Source: Thermoactinomyces vulgaris
GTDB taxonomy: Bacteria; Bacillota; Bacilli; Thermoactinomycetales; Thermoactinomycetaceae
Length of the DNA stretch: 64,000 nt
Direction: 5' to 3'
Assembly (NCBI RefSeq): GCF_003688725.1
Contig: NZ_REFP01000008.1
Span: 372,001 to 436,000 of the forward strand
This document shows positions 31,254 to 39,890 of this stretch, one piece after another (the first letter of the stretch is position 1; the number at the start of each line of letters is the position of its first letter). The translations under genes and the position numbers were made by a program. The notes beneath the pieces were generated by a model. That model worked only from the letters and a program-made list of their open reading frames with translations, searched no databases and was not told the origin of the DNA.

Positions 31254-33170
31254 ATGCACGGCCAACAAATCACCGTTCGAAAACGATTGTTTTCTTTGTT
31301 TTTGATTTCCGTATTTGTATTTATGGTTTTGATGGCACGGCTTGCTTACGTCCAATTGATTGCCGGCGGGGAATTGGCGGAAAAAGCCAAAGACCTGTGG
31401 AGCCGGAATATTCCTTATGAACCGAAACGGGGAAAGATATTGGACCGGAATCAAAAGAAGCTGGCATACAACATCAGTTCCCCTTCCGTCATGGCGATTC
31501 CGGCCCAAATCAAAGATCCGGCCGATACAGCAAAGCAATTGGCCCGTATTCTCCAGGCACCCGAACAAAAAATCTATGAAAAAATCACACAGCGGCAATT
31601 GATTGTTAAACTTCATCCGTGGGGGAGAAAGATTTCGGAAGAGAAAGCACGGCAAATTCAAGGGCTCAGGCTCCCGGGGATTGCCATTGCAGAAGACAGT
31701 AAACGGTATTATCCCCATGGCAGTTTTGCCGCCCATCTTTTGGGATTTACCGGGATCGACAATCAGGGGCTGGCCGGGTTGGAATTGATCTATGATGAAA
31801 AATTGAAAGGAAAAAAGGGATATGTTTCGTTCAGTGCCACCGCCAGCGGGGACAAATTGCCGGGAGGGGTGGACCGGTTTATTCCCCCTCAGGATGGTCT
31901 GGACTTGATGCTTACCCTGGATTACCAGATTCAAACCATCATCGAACGGGAATTGGATCAGGCGATGGCCCAGTATCAACCGGAAAATGCCTTGGCCATT
32001 GCCATGAACCCCAATACCGGTGAAATTCTGGGGATGAGCAGCCGTCCCACTTTTCACCCGGATCAGTACAAGGTGACCGACCCGTTGATTTATAACCGGA
32101 ATCTGCCGATCTGGAAAACATATGAACCGGGATCGACTTTCAAAATTATCACTTTGGCCGCGGCACTGGAAGAAAAGAAAGTGAATTTACAGGATCACTT
32201 TCATGATCCCGGTTACATCAAGGTGGGCGGTGCCCGGTTGCGTTGTTGGAAATCGGGAGGCCATGGACATCAGACATTTTTGGAAGTGGTGGAAAACTCC
32301 TGCAACCCGGGATTTGTCACGTTGGGACAGCGGCTGGGAAAAGAAACATTGTTTTCCTATATCCGCAAGTTCGGGTTTGGGGAGAAAACCGGGATTGACC
32401 TGAATGGAGAAGCACGCGGAATTTTATTTGAGGAAAGTCAAGTGGGGCCGGTTGAATTGGCAACCACGGCATTCGGACAAGGGGTTTCAGTGACCCCGAT
32501 TCAACAGGTGGCTGCCGTTTCGGCCGCGATCAACGGCGGGAAGCTGATGGTTCCCCACATCGCCAAGGCATGGGTGGATCCGGAAACCGGAAAAGTGGTG
32601 GAAGAAGTCAAACCCAAAGTCAAACGGCAGGTCATTTCCGAAGCGACTTCCGCCCAAGTCCGGCAAACCTTGGAGAGTGTCGTGGCGAAGGGGACGGGAC
32701 GGAAAGCGTTTGTGGATGGATACCGGGTGGGCGGAAAGACCGGAACCGCACAAAAGGTGGGACCGGATGGCAGATACATGCAAAATAACCACATCGTCTC
32801 GTTCATCGGCTTTGCGCCGGCGGATGATCCGCAATTGGTCGTCTATGTGGCAGTCGACAATCCCAAGGGAATTCAATTCGGCGGAGTGGTTGCCGCCCCC
32901 ATTGTCGGCAATATTTTGGATGACAGCTTGCGGTATTTAAAAATCCCCAAACGAACCAAACAAATCCCGCCGGAAAACGGACCGGCAGAAATCCCGATTG
33001 TCCCGGCACCCAATTTGGTCAATCAAGACATCGATGAAATTCGTTCCAGTTTATATTCCTTTCCGCTGCAAGTTTATGGAAACGGGCAAAAGGTGATTGA
33101 TCAAATGCCCAAGCCCGGGCAACGTGTCAAAAAAGGAACGACCATCAAAATCTATTTGGGGGATTCATAG
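31254..33170 (+). CDS. spoVD: Sporulation penicillin-binding protein SpoVD
   Basis: A class B transpeptidase of 638 residues for spore cortex synthesis. The start ATG 31254 follows GAGGAAGGGG. One N-terminal anchor (about residues 13-32), then the penicillin-binding dimer and transpeptidase domains with EPGSTFKI (Ser about 294), SCN (349-351) and KTGTAQ. A single PASTA domain covers the last 60 residues (APNLVNQDIDEIRSSL ... GTTIKIYLGDS), matching SpoVD and unlike the gene before it. Reduced or opened disulfides in SpoVD are maintained by StoA-type thioredoxins in Bacillus. The cysteine next to the SxN motif (C350) is noteworthy in that light, and the CcdA/ResA set at 9-11 kb could serve it. 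Confidence 0.92.
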   Translation: MHGQQITVRKRLFSLFLISVFVFMVLMARLAYVQLIAGGELAEKAKDLWSRNIPYEPKRGKILDRNQKKLAYNISSPSVMAIPAQIKDPADTAKQLARILQAPEQKIYEKITQRQLIVKLHPWGRKISEEKARQIQGLRLPGIAIAEDSKRYYPHGSFAAHLLGFTGIDNQGLAGLELIYDEKLKGKKGYVSFSATASGDKLPGGVDRFIPPQDGLDLMLTLDYQIQTIIERELDQAMAQYQPENALAIAMNPNTGEILGMSSRPTFHPDQYKVTDPLIYNRNLPIWKTYEPGSTFKIITLAAALEEKKVNLQDHFHDPGYIKVGGARLRCWKSGGHGHQTFLEVVENSCNPGFVTLGQRLGKETLFSYIRKFGFGEKTGIDLNGEARGILFEESQVGPVELATTAFGQGVSVTPIQQVAAVSAAINGGKLMVPHIAKAWVDPETGKVVEEVKPKVKRQVISEATSAQVRQTLESVVAKGTGRKAFVDGYRVGGKTGTAQKVGPDGRYMQNNHIVSFIGFAPADDPQLVVYVAVDNPKGIQFGGVVAAPIVGNILDDSLRYLKIPKRTKQIPPENGPAEIPIVPAPNLVNQDIDEIRSSLYSFPLQVYGNGQKVIDQMPKPGQRVKKGTTIKIYLGDS

Positions 33171-33171
33171 A

Positions 33172-33301
33172 AAACCCCCGATTGGCTCGTCAACCAGCGC
33201 TTCTTTGTTACTTAAATGCAAACAATTTGCAAACAAAATGCAAACATTTCTAAGGGGATTCTGTGGCTTGATTTTGCTCACTCCTTGAATTCTCGGGGGT
33301 T
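33172..33301. repeat. Split hairpin arms enclosing a period-11 triple repeat
   Basis: ACCCCCGA (33173-33180) and TCGGGGGT (33293-33300) are complementary arms that would make a good spoVD terminator, but they are separated by about 112 bases. Inside lie three TGCAAAC copies at 33217, 33228 and 33239, exactly 11 bp apart. No gene is visible. The inner part may be an insertion into a terminator loop or an array of protein binding sites. Confidence 0.6.
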
Positions 33302-33341
33302 TATCCGGTAATTGCAGGAAAGTGCGTACTTGCCAAGGAAA

Positions 33342-33370
33342 GTGACAAATGATAGAAAGGAGATTAAAAT
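33342..33370 (+). promoter_or_regulatory. Sigma-A promoter upstream of murE
   Basis: GTGACA (33342-33347), 17 bases and TAAAAT (33365-33370), each one base off consensus. Confidence 0.65.
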
Positions 33371-33388
33371 AGGGTATGTGAATAGACC

Positions 33389-33413
33389 ATGCCAGGAATA
33401 CCCCTGGCATTTT
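33389..33413 (+). terminator. Terminator-like hairpin in the murE leader
   Basis: ATGCCAGG (33389-33396) pairs with CCTGGCAT (33403-33410), followed by TTT and T-rich sequence. It lies between the murE promoter and its ribosome site, so it could attenuate murE. Confidence 0.5.
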
Positions 33414-33448
33414 CTGTTGTCTTTCTGTTGTCGAAAAGGAGGAAGAAG

Positions 33449-34936
33449 ATGCGAATATGTGAGTTAATCCGGCCGTTAATGTTGTACAAGACGACAGGGG
33501 ATCTGATGACCGAAATTCATGGCATCCAAATCGATTCCCGTCAGGTTCAGCCGGGAGACTTGTTTATTGCTCTGAGAGGGACGAAGGTGGATGCCCACCG
33601 TTTTGTCGAGCAGGCGGTGGCCAACGGCGCCGCGGCGGTCATGGTGGAAAAACCGGTTGATTTGCCGGGCATTCCCGTGATTCAAGTGCCTGACACACGC
33701 AGAGCGATGGCCGTGGTGGCTGCGAAATTTTACCACTATCCGACGCAAGAATTAAAGCTGATTGGAGTGACGGGAACAAACGGAAAGACAACCACGACTT
33801 ATCTGATTGAACAGCTTCTCAGACACAAAGGTTCTCTAACCGGCGTGATCGGAACCATTCAGACAAAAATCGGAAAGAAAAAGTTTGCAACCAAAAATAC
33901 AACTCCCGAAGTGACAGATTTGCAAAAAACGTTTCGAATGATGAAAGATGAGGGTTGTGAGTATTCTGTCATCGAAGTTTCATCGCATGCTTTGGACATG
34001 GGAAGAACCAGAGGTTGTCAATTTCGGATCGCTGTTTTCACGAATTTGACGCAAGATCATTTGGATTATCATGAGACGATGGAAAACTACCGCGAAGCGA
34101 AAAGTTTGCTGTTCAGTCAATTGGGAAATGCTTATGCGGAAGATTTAGAAGATAATGCGTTTGCCGTTTTCAACGCGGATGACAAAGCTTCCGGTTATTT
34201 CATGCAACGGACGCCGGCGCAGGTGATTACCTACGGCATCGAGCAGCCTGCTGACGTCACGGCGGAAAATATCCGGTTTTCATCTTCGGGAACGACCTTT
34301 ACGTTAAAGACATTTCGCGGAGAAGTTCCCATCCGGTCAAGATTGGTCGGCAAATTTAATGTATATAATGTATTGGCGGCCGTTTCCGTCGCGCTGATTG
34401 AAGGCATGGACCTGAAACAGATTCAGTCGGCCTTGGCCAAAGTGGAAGGAATCAGCGGACGGTTTGAACCGGTTGATTTGGGACAGCCTTATTCGGTTCT
34501 TGTGGATTACGCCCACACACCGGACAGCCTGGAAAATGCGTTGACCACCATTCGCGAATTTGCCAAGGGTCGGGTGATTTGCATTGTGGGTTGCGGTGGG
34601 GACCGCGATCGCAGCAAGCGTCCGCTGATGGCGGAGATTGCGGTGAAAAACAGTGATTTGGCCATTTTCACCTCGGATAACCCTCGTACGGAAAATCCGG
34701 TCACGATTTTGGAAGATATGTTGGTCGGGGTGGATCAGTATCCCAAAGACCGTTATTTGGTGGTTGAAAACCGCAAGGAAGCGATTTATGAAGCGGTGGC
34801 CAAAGCCAAACCGGAAGATGTGATTTTAATTGCCGGAAAAGGTCATGAAACCTATCAGGAAATCAACGGCGTACGCCATCATTTTGATGACCGGGAAGTG
34901 GCCGCCGATGCCATTCGATCCATGTGGGCAAAGTGA
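33449..34936 (+). CDS. murE: UDP-MurNAc-L-Ala-D-Glu:meso-diaminopimelate ligase
   Basis: Adds the third residue of the peptidoglycan stem peptide in the cytoplasm; 495 residues. The start ATG 33449 follows AAAAGGAGGAAG. Motifs: GVTGTNGKTTTTYLIEQLL (P-loop), NTTPEVTDLQKTFR, VEVSSHALDMGRTRG-like VSSHALDM, LTQDHLDYHETMENY, GISGRFEPV, VDYAHTPDSLENAL and TSDNPRTENP. The DNPR tetrad is the meso-diaminopimelate specificity motif, so the wall is of the DAP type. Confidence 0.96.
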   Translation: MRICELIRPLMLYKTTGDLMTEIHGIQIDSRQVQPGDLFIALRGTKVDAHRFVEQAVANGAAAVMVEKPVDLPGIPVIQVPDTRRAMAVVAAKFYHYPTQELKLIGVTGTNGKTTTTYLIEQLLRHKGSLTGVIGTIQTKIGKKKFATKNTTPEVTDLQKTFRMMKDEGCEYSVIEVSSHALDMGRTRGCQFRIAVFTNLTQDHLDYHETMENYREAKSLLFSQLGNAYAEDLEDNAFAVFNADDKASGYFMQRTPAQVITYGIEQPADVTAENIRFSSSGTTFTLKTFRGEVPIRSRLVGKFNVYNVLAAVSVALIEGMDLKQIQSALAKVEGISGRFEPVDLGQPYSVLVDYAHTPDSLENALTTIREFAKGRVICIVGCGGDRDRSKRPLMAEIAVKNSDLAIFTSDNPRTENPVTILEDMLVGVDQYPKDRYLVVENRKEAIYEAVAKAKPEDVILIAGKGHETYQEINGVRHHFDDREVAADAIRSMWAK

Positions 34937-34947
34937 GGAATGATGAA

Positions 34948-36333
34948 ATGCAACGTACATGTCAATGGATTTTGGAAACAACCGGCGGAAGCTGGAGGGG
35001 AAGCCCTGTCGATCTTCACCGGCTGGTGTGCGGGGTGTCGACAGACACGCGGAACATCCGGGCCAATCAGCTTTATGTTCCGCTTGTTGGCGAACGTTTT
35101 GACGGGCATCAGTTTGTAAAGGATGCCGGAGAAAAAGGGGCGGCAGCCGTCTTGTGGCAGCAGGACCGGCCGTTTCCGGAGCTTCACCTCCCTGTCATTG
35201 TGGTTGAAGACACGTTGAAAGCATTGCAACAACTGGCTGCCGGATACCGCGCGGAATGTCAGGCCAAAGTCGTAGCGGTGACGGGAAGCAATGGAAAAAC
35301 CACCACCAAGGATCTCATCGCATCTTTGTTGGCTGAAAAATATGCGGTGCATAAAACGAAAGGAAATCTTAATAATCATATCGGTGTGCCTTTAACCTTG
35401 TTATCGATGCCGGAGGAAACGGAAATTGCGGTGATCGAGATGGGAATGAACCATCGCGGGGAGATTTCCGTCCTTTCGAACATTGCCCGTCCGGACGTCG
35501 CGGTGATCACCAACATCGGCGAGTCCCATATCGAACATCTGGGGAGCCGGGAAGGAATTGCGAAGGCAAAATTGGAAGTTAAAGATGGACTGTCCCCGAC
35601 GGGGGCACTGGTGATCGACGGAGATGAACCGTTGCTTCGGAACTTGTTGAAAGAGGAGTCCAGGCTGTTGATCAAAACCGGATGGGAAGCCGATTCTGAC
35701 GAATCTCCGGAACAAATAGAGGTCAGGGGAACCGAGGGGGTTTCTTTTCAATCCCGGAAAACCGGTACCCGTTTCACTTTGCCGTTATTGGGAAGGCACA
35801 ATGTCAAAAACGCGTTGCTTGCCATCGAGGTGGCCCGGTATTTTAAACTTCGGGAAGAGGAGATTGTCCGTGGCCTGGCAAATGTGACCCTGACCGGCAT
35901 GCGTTTGGAGACGAAGATGGCAAGAAATGGAATGTTGCTGATCGATGATGCCTACAATGCCAGTCCCACATCCATGAAAGCAGCATTGGACTTGTTGGCA
36001 GAGATTGAGCCGGAAAAAGAGAAATGGGCTCTTCTGGGAGATATGCTTGAAACCGGAGAACAAGAGGAGCATTATCATAGAGAGTTGGGGGTGTATGCCA
36101 TGGAAAAAGGCATTCACCGCTTATATACGATTGGCGAACGGGGCCGGTGGATTCATGAGGGAGCTATGAAAGCAAAAGCTTGTGACAATCAAGCCCTCGT
36201 TCATTTCCATACGCCGGATGAAGCTGTAGAAACATTGCTCCGGGAAGGACATCCAGAGACCATCCTCTTAGTCAAAGCTTCACGTGCAGCGAGGCTCGAT
36301 CAGATTGTCAAAAATATGACTGAAGGAGCGTAG
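34948..36333 (+). CDS. murF: UDP-MurNAc-tripeptide--D-alanyl-D-alanine ligase
   Basis: Completes the UDP-MurNAc-pentapeptide; 461 residues. The start ATG 34948 is nine bases after GAGG and 11 bases past murE. Motifs: STDTRNIRANQLYVPLVGERFDGHQF, VAVTGSNGKTTTKDLIASLL, KGNLNNHIGVPLTLL, IEMGMNHRGEI, TNIGESHIEHLGSREGIAKAK and DDAYNASPTSMKAAL. In B. subtilis murF lies elsewhere. Its place between murE and mraY here is the order found in many other bacteria. Confidence 0.95.
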   Translation: MQRTCQWILETTGGSWRGSPVDLHRLVCGVSTDTRNIRANQLYVPLVGERFDGHQFVKDAGEKGAAAVLWQQDRPFPELHLPVIVVEDTLKALQQLAAGYRAECQAKVVAVTGSNGKTTTKDLIASLLAEKYAVHKTKGNLNNHIGVPLTLLSMPEETEIAVIEMGMNHRGEISVLSNIARPDVAVITNIGESHIEHLGSREGIAKAKLEVKDGLSPTGALVIDGDEPLLRNLLKEESRLLIKTGWEADSDESPEQIEVRGTEGVSFQSRKTGTRFTLPLLGRHNVKNALLAIEVARYFKLREEEIVRGLANVTLTGMRLETKMARNGMLLIDDAYNASPTSMKAALDLLAEIEPEKEKWALLGDMLETGEQEEHYHRELGVYAMEKGIHRLYTIGERGRWIHEGAMKAKACDNQALVHFHTPDEAVETLLREGHPETILLVKASRAARLDQIVKNMTEGA

Positions 36334-36343
36334 GGGAAGAACT

Positions 36344-37363
36344 ATGGGGAATCTAGAATTTCGATTTATTTTAATTCCACTTGCAGTTGCTTTTGGTATT
36401 GCCGTCATCCTGGGACCGATGATCATTCCGGTGTTAAAACGGTTGAAATTTGGTCAAAGCATCCGTGAGGAAGGGCCGCAAGCCCATTTGAAAAAAGCGG
36501 GAACCCCGACGATGGGCGGAGTGATTATCCTCACCGCGATTGTGTTGACGGCCGTTCCGCTCAGCAGTTTGACCTTGTTGAACAACAACGATGCCATTAT
36601 TAACGCAGACCTGTTCTTTTTGGTGTTTGCGACATTGGGTTACGGAATTCTCGGCTTTTTGGATGATTATATTAAAGTGGTTATGAAACGGAATCTCGGA
36701 CTGACCGCCAACCAGAAATTACTCGGTCAGCTGTTTATCGGTTTGGTTCTTTTCTGGGTGCTTTTGGAAGTGCGGACAGGCGGTCCCAACAACTATATTT
36801 TCAGCTTGGACATTCCTTTTACTGATTTGACCATTCATCTGAATTGGTTATATCTGCCTCTTCTCTTGTTAATGATGATCGGTGCTTCCAATGCCGTGAA
36901 CCTGACGGATGGTTTGGATGGCTTATTGGCTGGAACAGCAGTGAGTGCGTACGGCGCTTATGCCGTGATCGGGATTTTGCAAAGCAACCCGACGGTGACG
37001 ATTTTTTCCGTGGCCGTGGTCGGAGCGCTTCTGGGATTCTTGGTGTTTAATGCCAATCCGGCTAAAGTGTTTATGGGAGATACCGGTTCATTGGCTCTCG
37101 GCGGCGGCATTGCAGCGTTGGCCGTGATTACGAAAACGGAATTATTGTTACCCATTATCGGTGGAATTTTTGTGATTGAAACATTGTCTGTGATGATCCA
37201 GGTGACTTCATTTAAATTCCGTGGCAAACGGGTGTTTCGCATGAGCCCGTTACACCACCACTTTGAATTGTGCGGCTGGTCTGAGTGGCGGGTGGTGACC
37301 ACCTTTTGGTTCTTCGGTCTGGTACTCGCCGGTTTGGGTGTCTTCTTGGAGATGTGGTTGTAA
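36344..37363 (+). CDS. mraY: Phospho-MurNAc-pentapeptide transferase
   Basis: Integral membrane enzyme of 339 residues and about ten hydrophobic segments. Transfers phospho-MurNAc-pentapeptide to undecaprenyl phosphate, making lipid I. Motifs: KKAGTPTMGGVIIL, GFLDDYIKV (DD pair), NAVNLTDGLDGLLAG, FMGDTGSLALGGG and MSPLHHHFELCGW. These are the catalytic aspartates and the HHH loop. Its TAA overlaps the murD ATG by one base. Confidence 0.97.
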   Translation: MGNLEFRFILIPLAVAFGIAVILGPMIIPVLKRLKFGQSIREEGPQAHLKKAGTPTMGGVIILTAIVLTAVPLSSLTLLNNNDAIINADLFFLVFATLGYGILGFLDDYIKVVMKRNLGLTANQKLLGQLFIGLVLFWVLLEVRTGGPNNYIFSLDIPFTDLTIHLNWLYLPLLLLMMIGASNAVNLTDGLDGLLAGTAVSAYGAYAVIGILQSNPTVTIFSVAVVGALLGFLVFNANPAKVFMGDTGSLALGGGIAALAVITKTELLLPIIGGIFVIETLSVMIQVTSFKFRGKRVFRMSPLHHHFELCGWSEWRVVTTFWFFGLVLAGLGVFLEMWL

Positions 37364-38733
37364 TGAAAAATACCGGAATTTGGGCGGGCCGCCAGGTGGT
37401 TGTTTTGGGGCTGGCCCGCAGTGGAGTTGCTGTTGCAAAATGTTTGCATGAGTTGGGCGCCAACGTGGTGGTCAATGATTTAAAACCGCGGGAAGCATGT
37501 CCCGAAGCCGAAGAATTGGAAGGAATCGGGATCCCGGTTCTTTGCGGAAGTCATCCGGATGATTTGATCCATGATGAAGTGGATTGGTTGGTGAAAAATC
37601 CGGGCATTCCTTATCATGCCAAACCGGTGGCTCAAGCATTGGAAAAGGGGATCCCCGTCATAACGGAAGTGGAGATCGCCGGACTCCTTTCCGATTCGCC
37701 GGTCATCGGAATCACGGGTTCCAACGGAAAAACCACCACCACAACCCTGGTGGGGGAAATGTTGACCAAAAGCGGAATCCAAAATCAGGTGGCCGGAAAC
37801 ATCGGACAAGCATTGACGGAAGCGGTCCGCTCCAACCCGGACAACGGGTGGCTGGTTGCGGAGCTCAGCAGCTTTCAGTTGAAAGGCACCCGCACATTCA
37901 AACCTGACATCGCTTGTCTCCTGAATGTTTATCCGGCGCATTTGGACTACCATTCGAATATGGAAGATTATATTGCTTCCAAAATGAAATTGTTTCAAAA
38001 TCAGACGCCGGAAGACATCGCCGTCCTGAACCGGGATCATCCGGTATGTCAAGAGGCGGCCGGACAAATCAAAAGTGAGGTTTGGTGGTTCAGCCGGAAG
38101 GAGGAAGTGCCGGAAGGAGTGTTTGTCCGAGAGGGCATGGTGACCGCCCGGATCGGGGACAAAACGGAACCCGTCCTTCCGGTGAATGACATTGCCCTGC
38201 GCGGTGAATTCAACCTGGAAAATGTACTGGCGGCCACCGCGATGAGTCTGGCAGCCGGAGCGGACGTGTCTGCGATCCGTGAGGTGCTGAAAAACTTTCG
38301 CGGGGTGGAGCACCGCTTGGAATTTGTGGCTGAGATCAACGGAGTCCGTTTTTACAATGATTCCAAAGCGACCAATCCGCAAGCGGCTTCCAAAGCCTTG
38401 GAATCCTTTCGTGAACCCGTCATCTGGATCGGGGGAGGATTGGACCGGGGCATCGACTTTAAAGAGTTGATCCCGGTTTTTAACAAAAGGGCGAAAGCGT
38501 TGATTGCATACGGCCAAACCAAAGAGATCCTGACCCGGCGGGGAAAGGATGCCGGGCTGAAAGATGTGTATTCCGTGGACGGTTTGGAAACGGCTGTGAA
38601 ACGGGCATTTGACCTGGCCCGGCCCGGGGATGTGGTGTTGCTCTCCCCGGCATGTGCAAGCTGGGACCAGTTCACCTCTTTTGAGGAAAGGGGAAGCATA
38701 TTTAAGAAGACTGTGCATAATCTTCAAGTATAA
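37363..38733 (+). CDS. murD: UDP-MurNAc-L-alanine:D-glutamate ligase
   Basis: Adds D-glutamate to UDP-MurNAc-L-Ala; 456 residues. The ATG at 37363 overlaps the mraY stop (TAATG), so translation is probably coupled. Motifs: VVVLGLARSGVAVAKCL, KNPGIPYHAKPV, GITGSNGKTTTTTLVGEML, ELSSFQLKGTRTF, YPAHLDYHSNMEDY, VEHRLEFV, FYNDSKATNPQAASKAL and LLSPACASWDQFTSFEERG. The last signature is specific for MurD. A sigma-E promoter for spoVE lies in its 3' end. Confidence 0.96.
   Translation: MKNTGIWAGRQVVVLGLARSGVAVAKCLHELGANVVVNDLKPREACPEAEELEGIGIPVLCGSHPDDLIHDEVDWLVKNPGIPYHAKPVAQALEKGIPVITEVEIAGLLSDSPVIGITGSNGKTTTTTLVGEMLTKSGIQNQVAGNIGQALTEAVRSNPDNGWLVAELSSFQLKGTRTFKPDIACLLNVYPAHLDYHSNMEDYIASKMKLFQNQTPEDIAVLNRDHPVCQEAAGQIKSEVWWFSRKEEVPEGVFVREGMVTARIGDKTEPVLPVNDIALRGEFNLENVLAATAMSLAAGADVSAIREVLKNFRGVEHRLEFVAEINGVRFYNDSKATNPQAASKALESFREPVIWIGGGLDRGIDFKELIPVFNKRAKALIAYGQTKEILTRRGKDAGLKDVYSVDGLETAVKRAFDLARPGDVVLLSPACASWDQFTSFEERGSIFKKTVHNLQV
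38696..38723 (+). promoter_or_regulatory. Candidate sigma-E promoter of spoVE
   Basis: GCATATT (38696-38702), 13 bases and CATAATCT (38716-38723), within the 3' end of murD. The -35 is an excellent match and the -10 matches six of eight. B. subtilis spoVE has a sigma-E promoter in the same place. Confidence 0.6.
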
Positions 38734-38768
38734 GAGCTTGCCCAAATTTTCAAGAGGTGAAAACGCCC

Positions 38769-39875
38769 ATGAATCCAAAGAGCCAAACACCCGATATCGT
38801 CATTGTGGTTGCGATCGTTTTGCTTTTGACCATCGGTGTATTGATGGTGTACAGCGCAAGTGCCGCTTTTGCTTATCATAAATACGACGACGCGTTTTAT
38901 TTCGCCAAGCGGCAATTCTTGTTTGCATCTTTGGGTGTTTTCTTGATGTTTTGGATTGCAAAACTGGACCCGGAAAAGTTTCGTGAATGGGCGAAACCAG
39001 GGATTGTGATATGTTTCATTCTGTTGTTGATCGTCTTGATCCCCGGGGTTGGAATTTTGCGTAACGGTGCAAGAAGCTGGTTGGGAATCGGGGCTTTCAG
39101 CATCCAGCCTTCCGAGTTTATGAAACTGGCCATGATTATGTTTTTGTCCCGCATATTTTCCAACCCCGACTATGACATCAAACATTTTACCCGGGGTTTT
39201 TTACCTGCACTTCTGTTGTTGGGGCTCGCTTTCGGGCTTATCATGATGCAGCCGGACCTGGGAACGGGCACCGTTTTGATGGGAGCCGGAATTATTTTGA
39301 TTTTTGCTGCCGGAGCCAGAAAAAAACATTTGGCTTTCTTTTTCTTATTGGGTGTGGTCGGATTCGTCATGCTGATACTGGCTGCACCTTACCGTATTCA
39401 ACGGATTGTCGCTTTTTTAAATCCGTGGCAGGATCCGCTTGGTGCGGGTTATCATTTGATCCAGTCATTATATGCCATCGGCCCCGGCGGGCTCATGGGG
39501 CTGGGGCTTGGCATGAGCAAACAAAAACACCTGTATCTTCCCGAACCGCATACGGATTTTATTTTTTCGATTTTAGCCGAAGAGTTGGGTTTTTTGGGAG
39601 CGGCCACGGTGATTTTGCTGTTTGCCGTCCTGGTATGGCGCGGCATCCGGGTGGCCATGGGTGTTCCCGACATGTTTTACAGCTTGGTGGCAACAGGGAT
39701 CACGGCGATGATCATCATTCAGGCCGTGATCAATATCGGGGTTGTCTCCGGGGTTTTTCCAGTGACCGGAATCACATTGCCTTTTTTGAGTTACGGAGGT
39801 TCTTCCCTCACATTGACATTAGCAGCCGTAGGAATATTGATGAATTTATCGCGGTTTGTACGTAAATCCAAATAA
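38769..39875 (+). CDS. spoVE: SEDS glycosyltransferase SpoVE
   Basis: A polytopic SEDS-family peptidoglycan polymerase of 368 residues with about ten membrane segments. The start ATG 38769 follows AGAGGTGA; the GTG at 38757 lies within that site. Motifs: MVYSASAAFAY, GARSWLGIGAFSIQPSEFMKLAMIMFL (with the catalytic-region Asp later in PDLGTGTV), QSLYAIGPGGLMGLGLGMSKQKHLYLPEPHTDFIFSILAEELGF and PVTGITLPFLSYGGSS. SpoVE rather than FtsW is favoured by position (between murD and murG) and by the sigma-E promoter. It likely pairs with SpoVD. Confidence 0.9.
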   Translation: MNPKSQTPDIVIVVAIVLLLTIGVLMVYSASAAFAYHKYDDAFYFAKRQFLFASLGVFLMFWIAKLDPEKFREWAKPGIVICFILLLIVLIPGVGILRNGARSWLGIGAFSIQPSEFMKLAMIMFLSRIFSNPDYDIKHFTRGFLPALLLLGLAFGLIMMQPDLGTGTVLMGAGIILIFAAGARKKHLAFFFLLGVVGFVMLILAAPYRIQRIVAFLNPWQDPLGAGYHLIQSLYAIGPGGLMGLGLGMSKQKHLYLPEPHTDFIFSILAEELGFLGAATVILLFAVLVWRGIRVAMGVPDMFYSLVATGITAMIIIQAVINIGVVSGVFPVTGITLPFLSYGGSSLTLTLAAVGILMNLSRFVRKSK

Positions 39876-39890
39876 TCAGGAGGAAGGATC

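Noticed and set aside
33217-33245. A short CRISPR or iteron array
   Set aside because: Only three 7-base copies with 4-base gaps; too short for CRISPR, and no rep gene for a plasmid origin.
37480-38790. A 436-codon minus-strand open frame opposite murD
   Set aside because: murD has all family motifs on the plus strand; the reverse frame has no motif or start signal.
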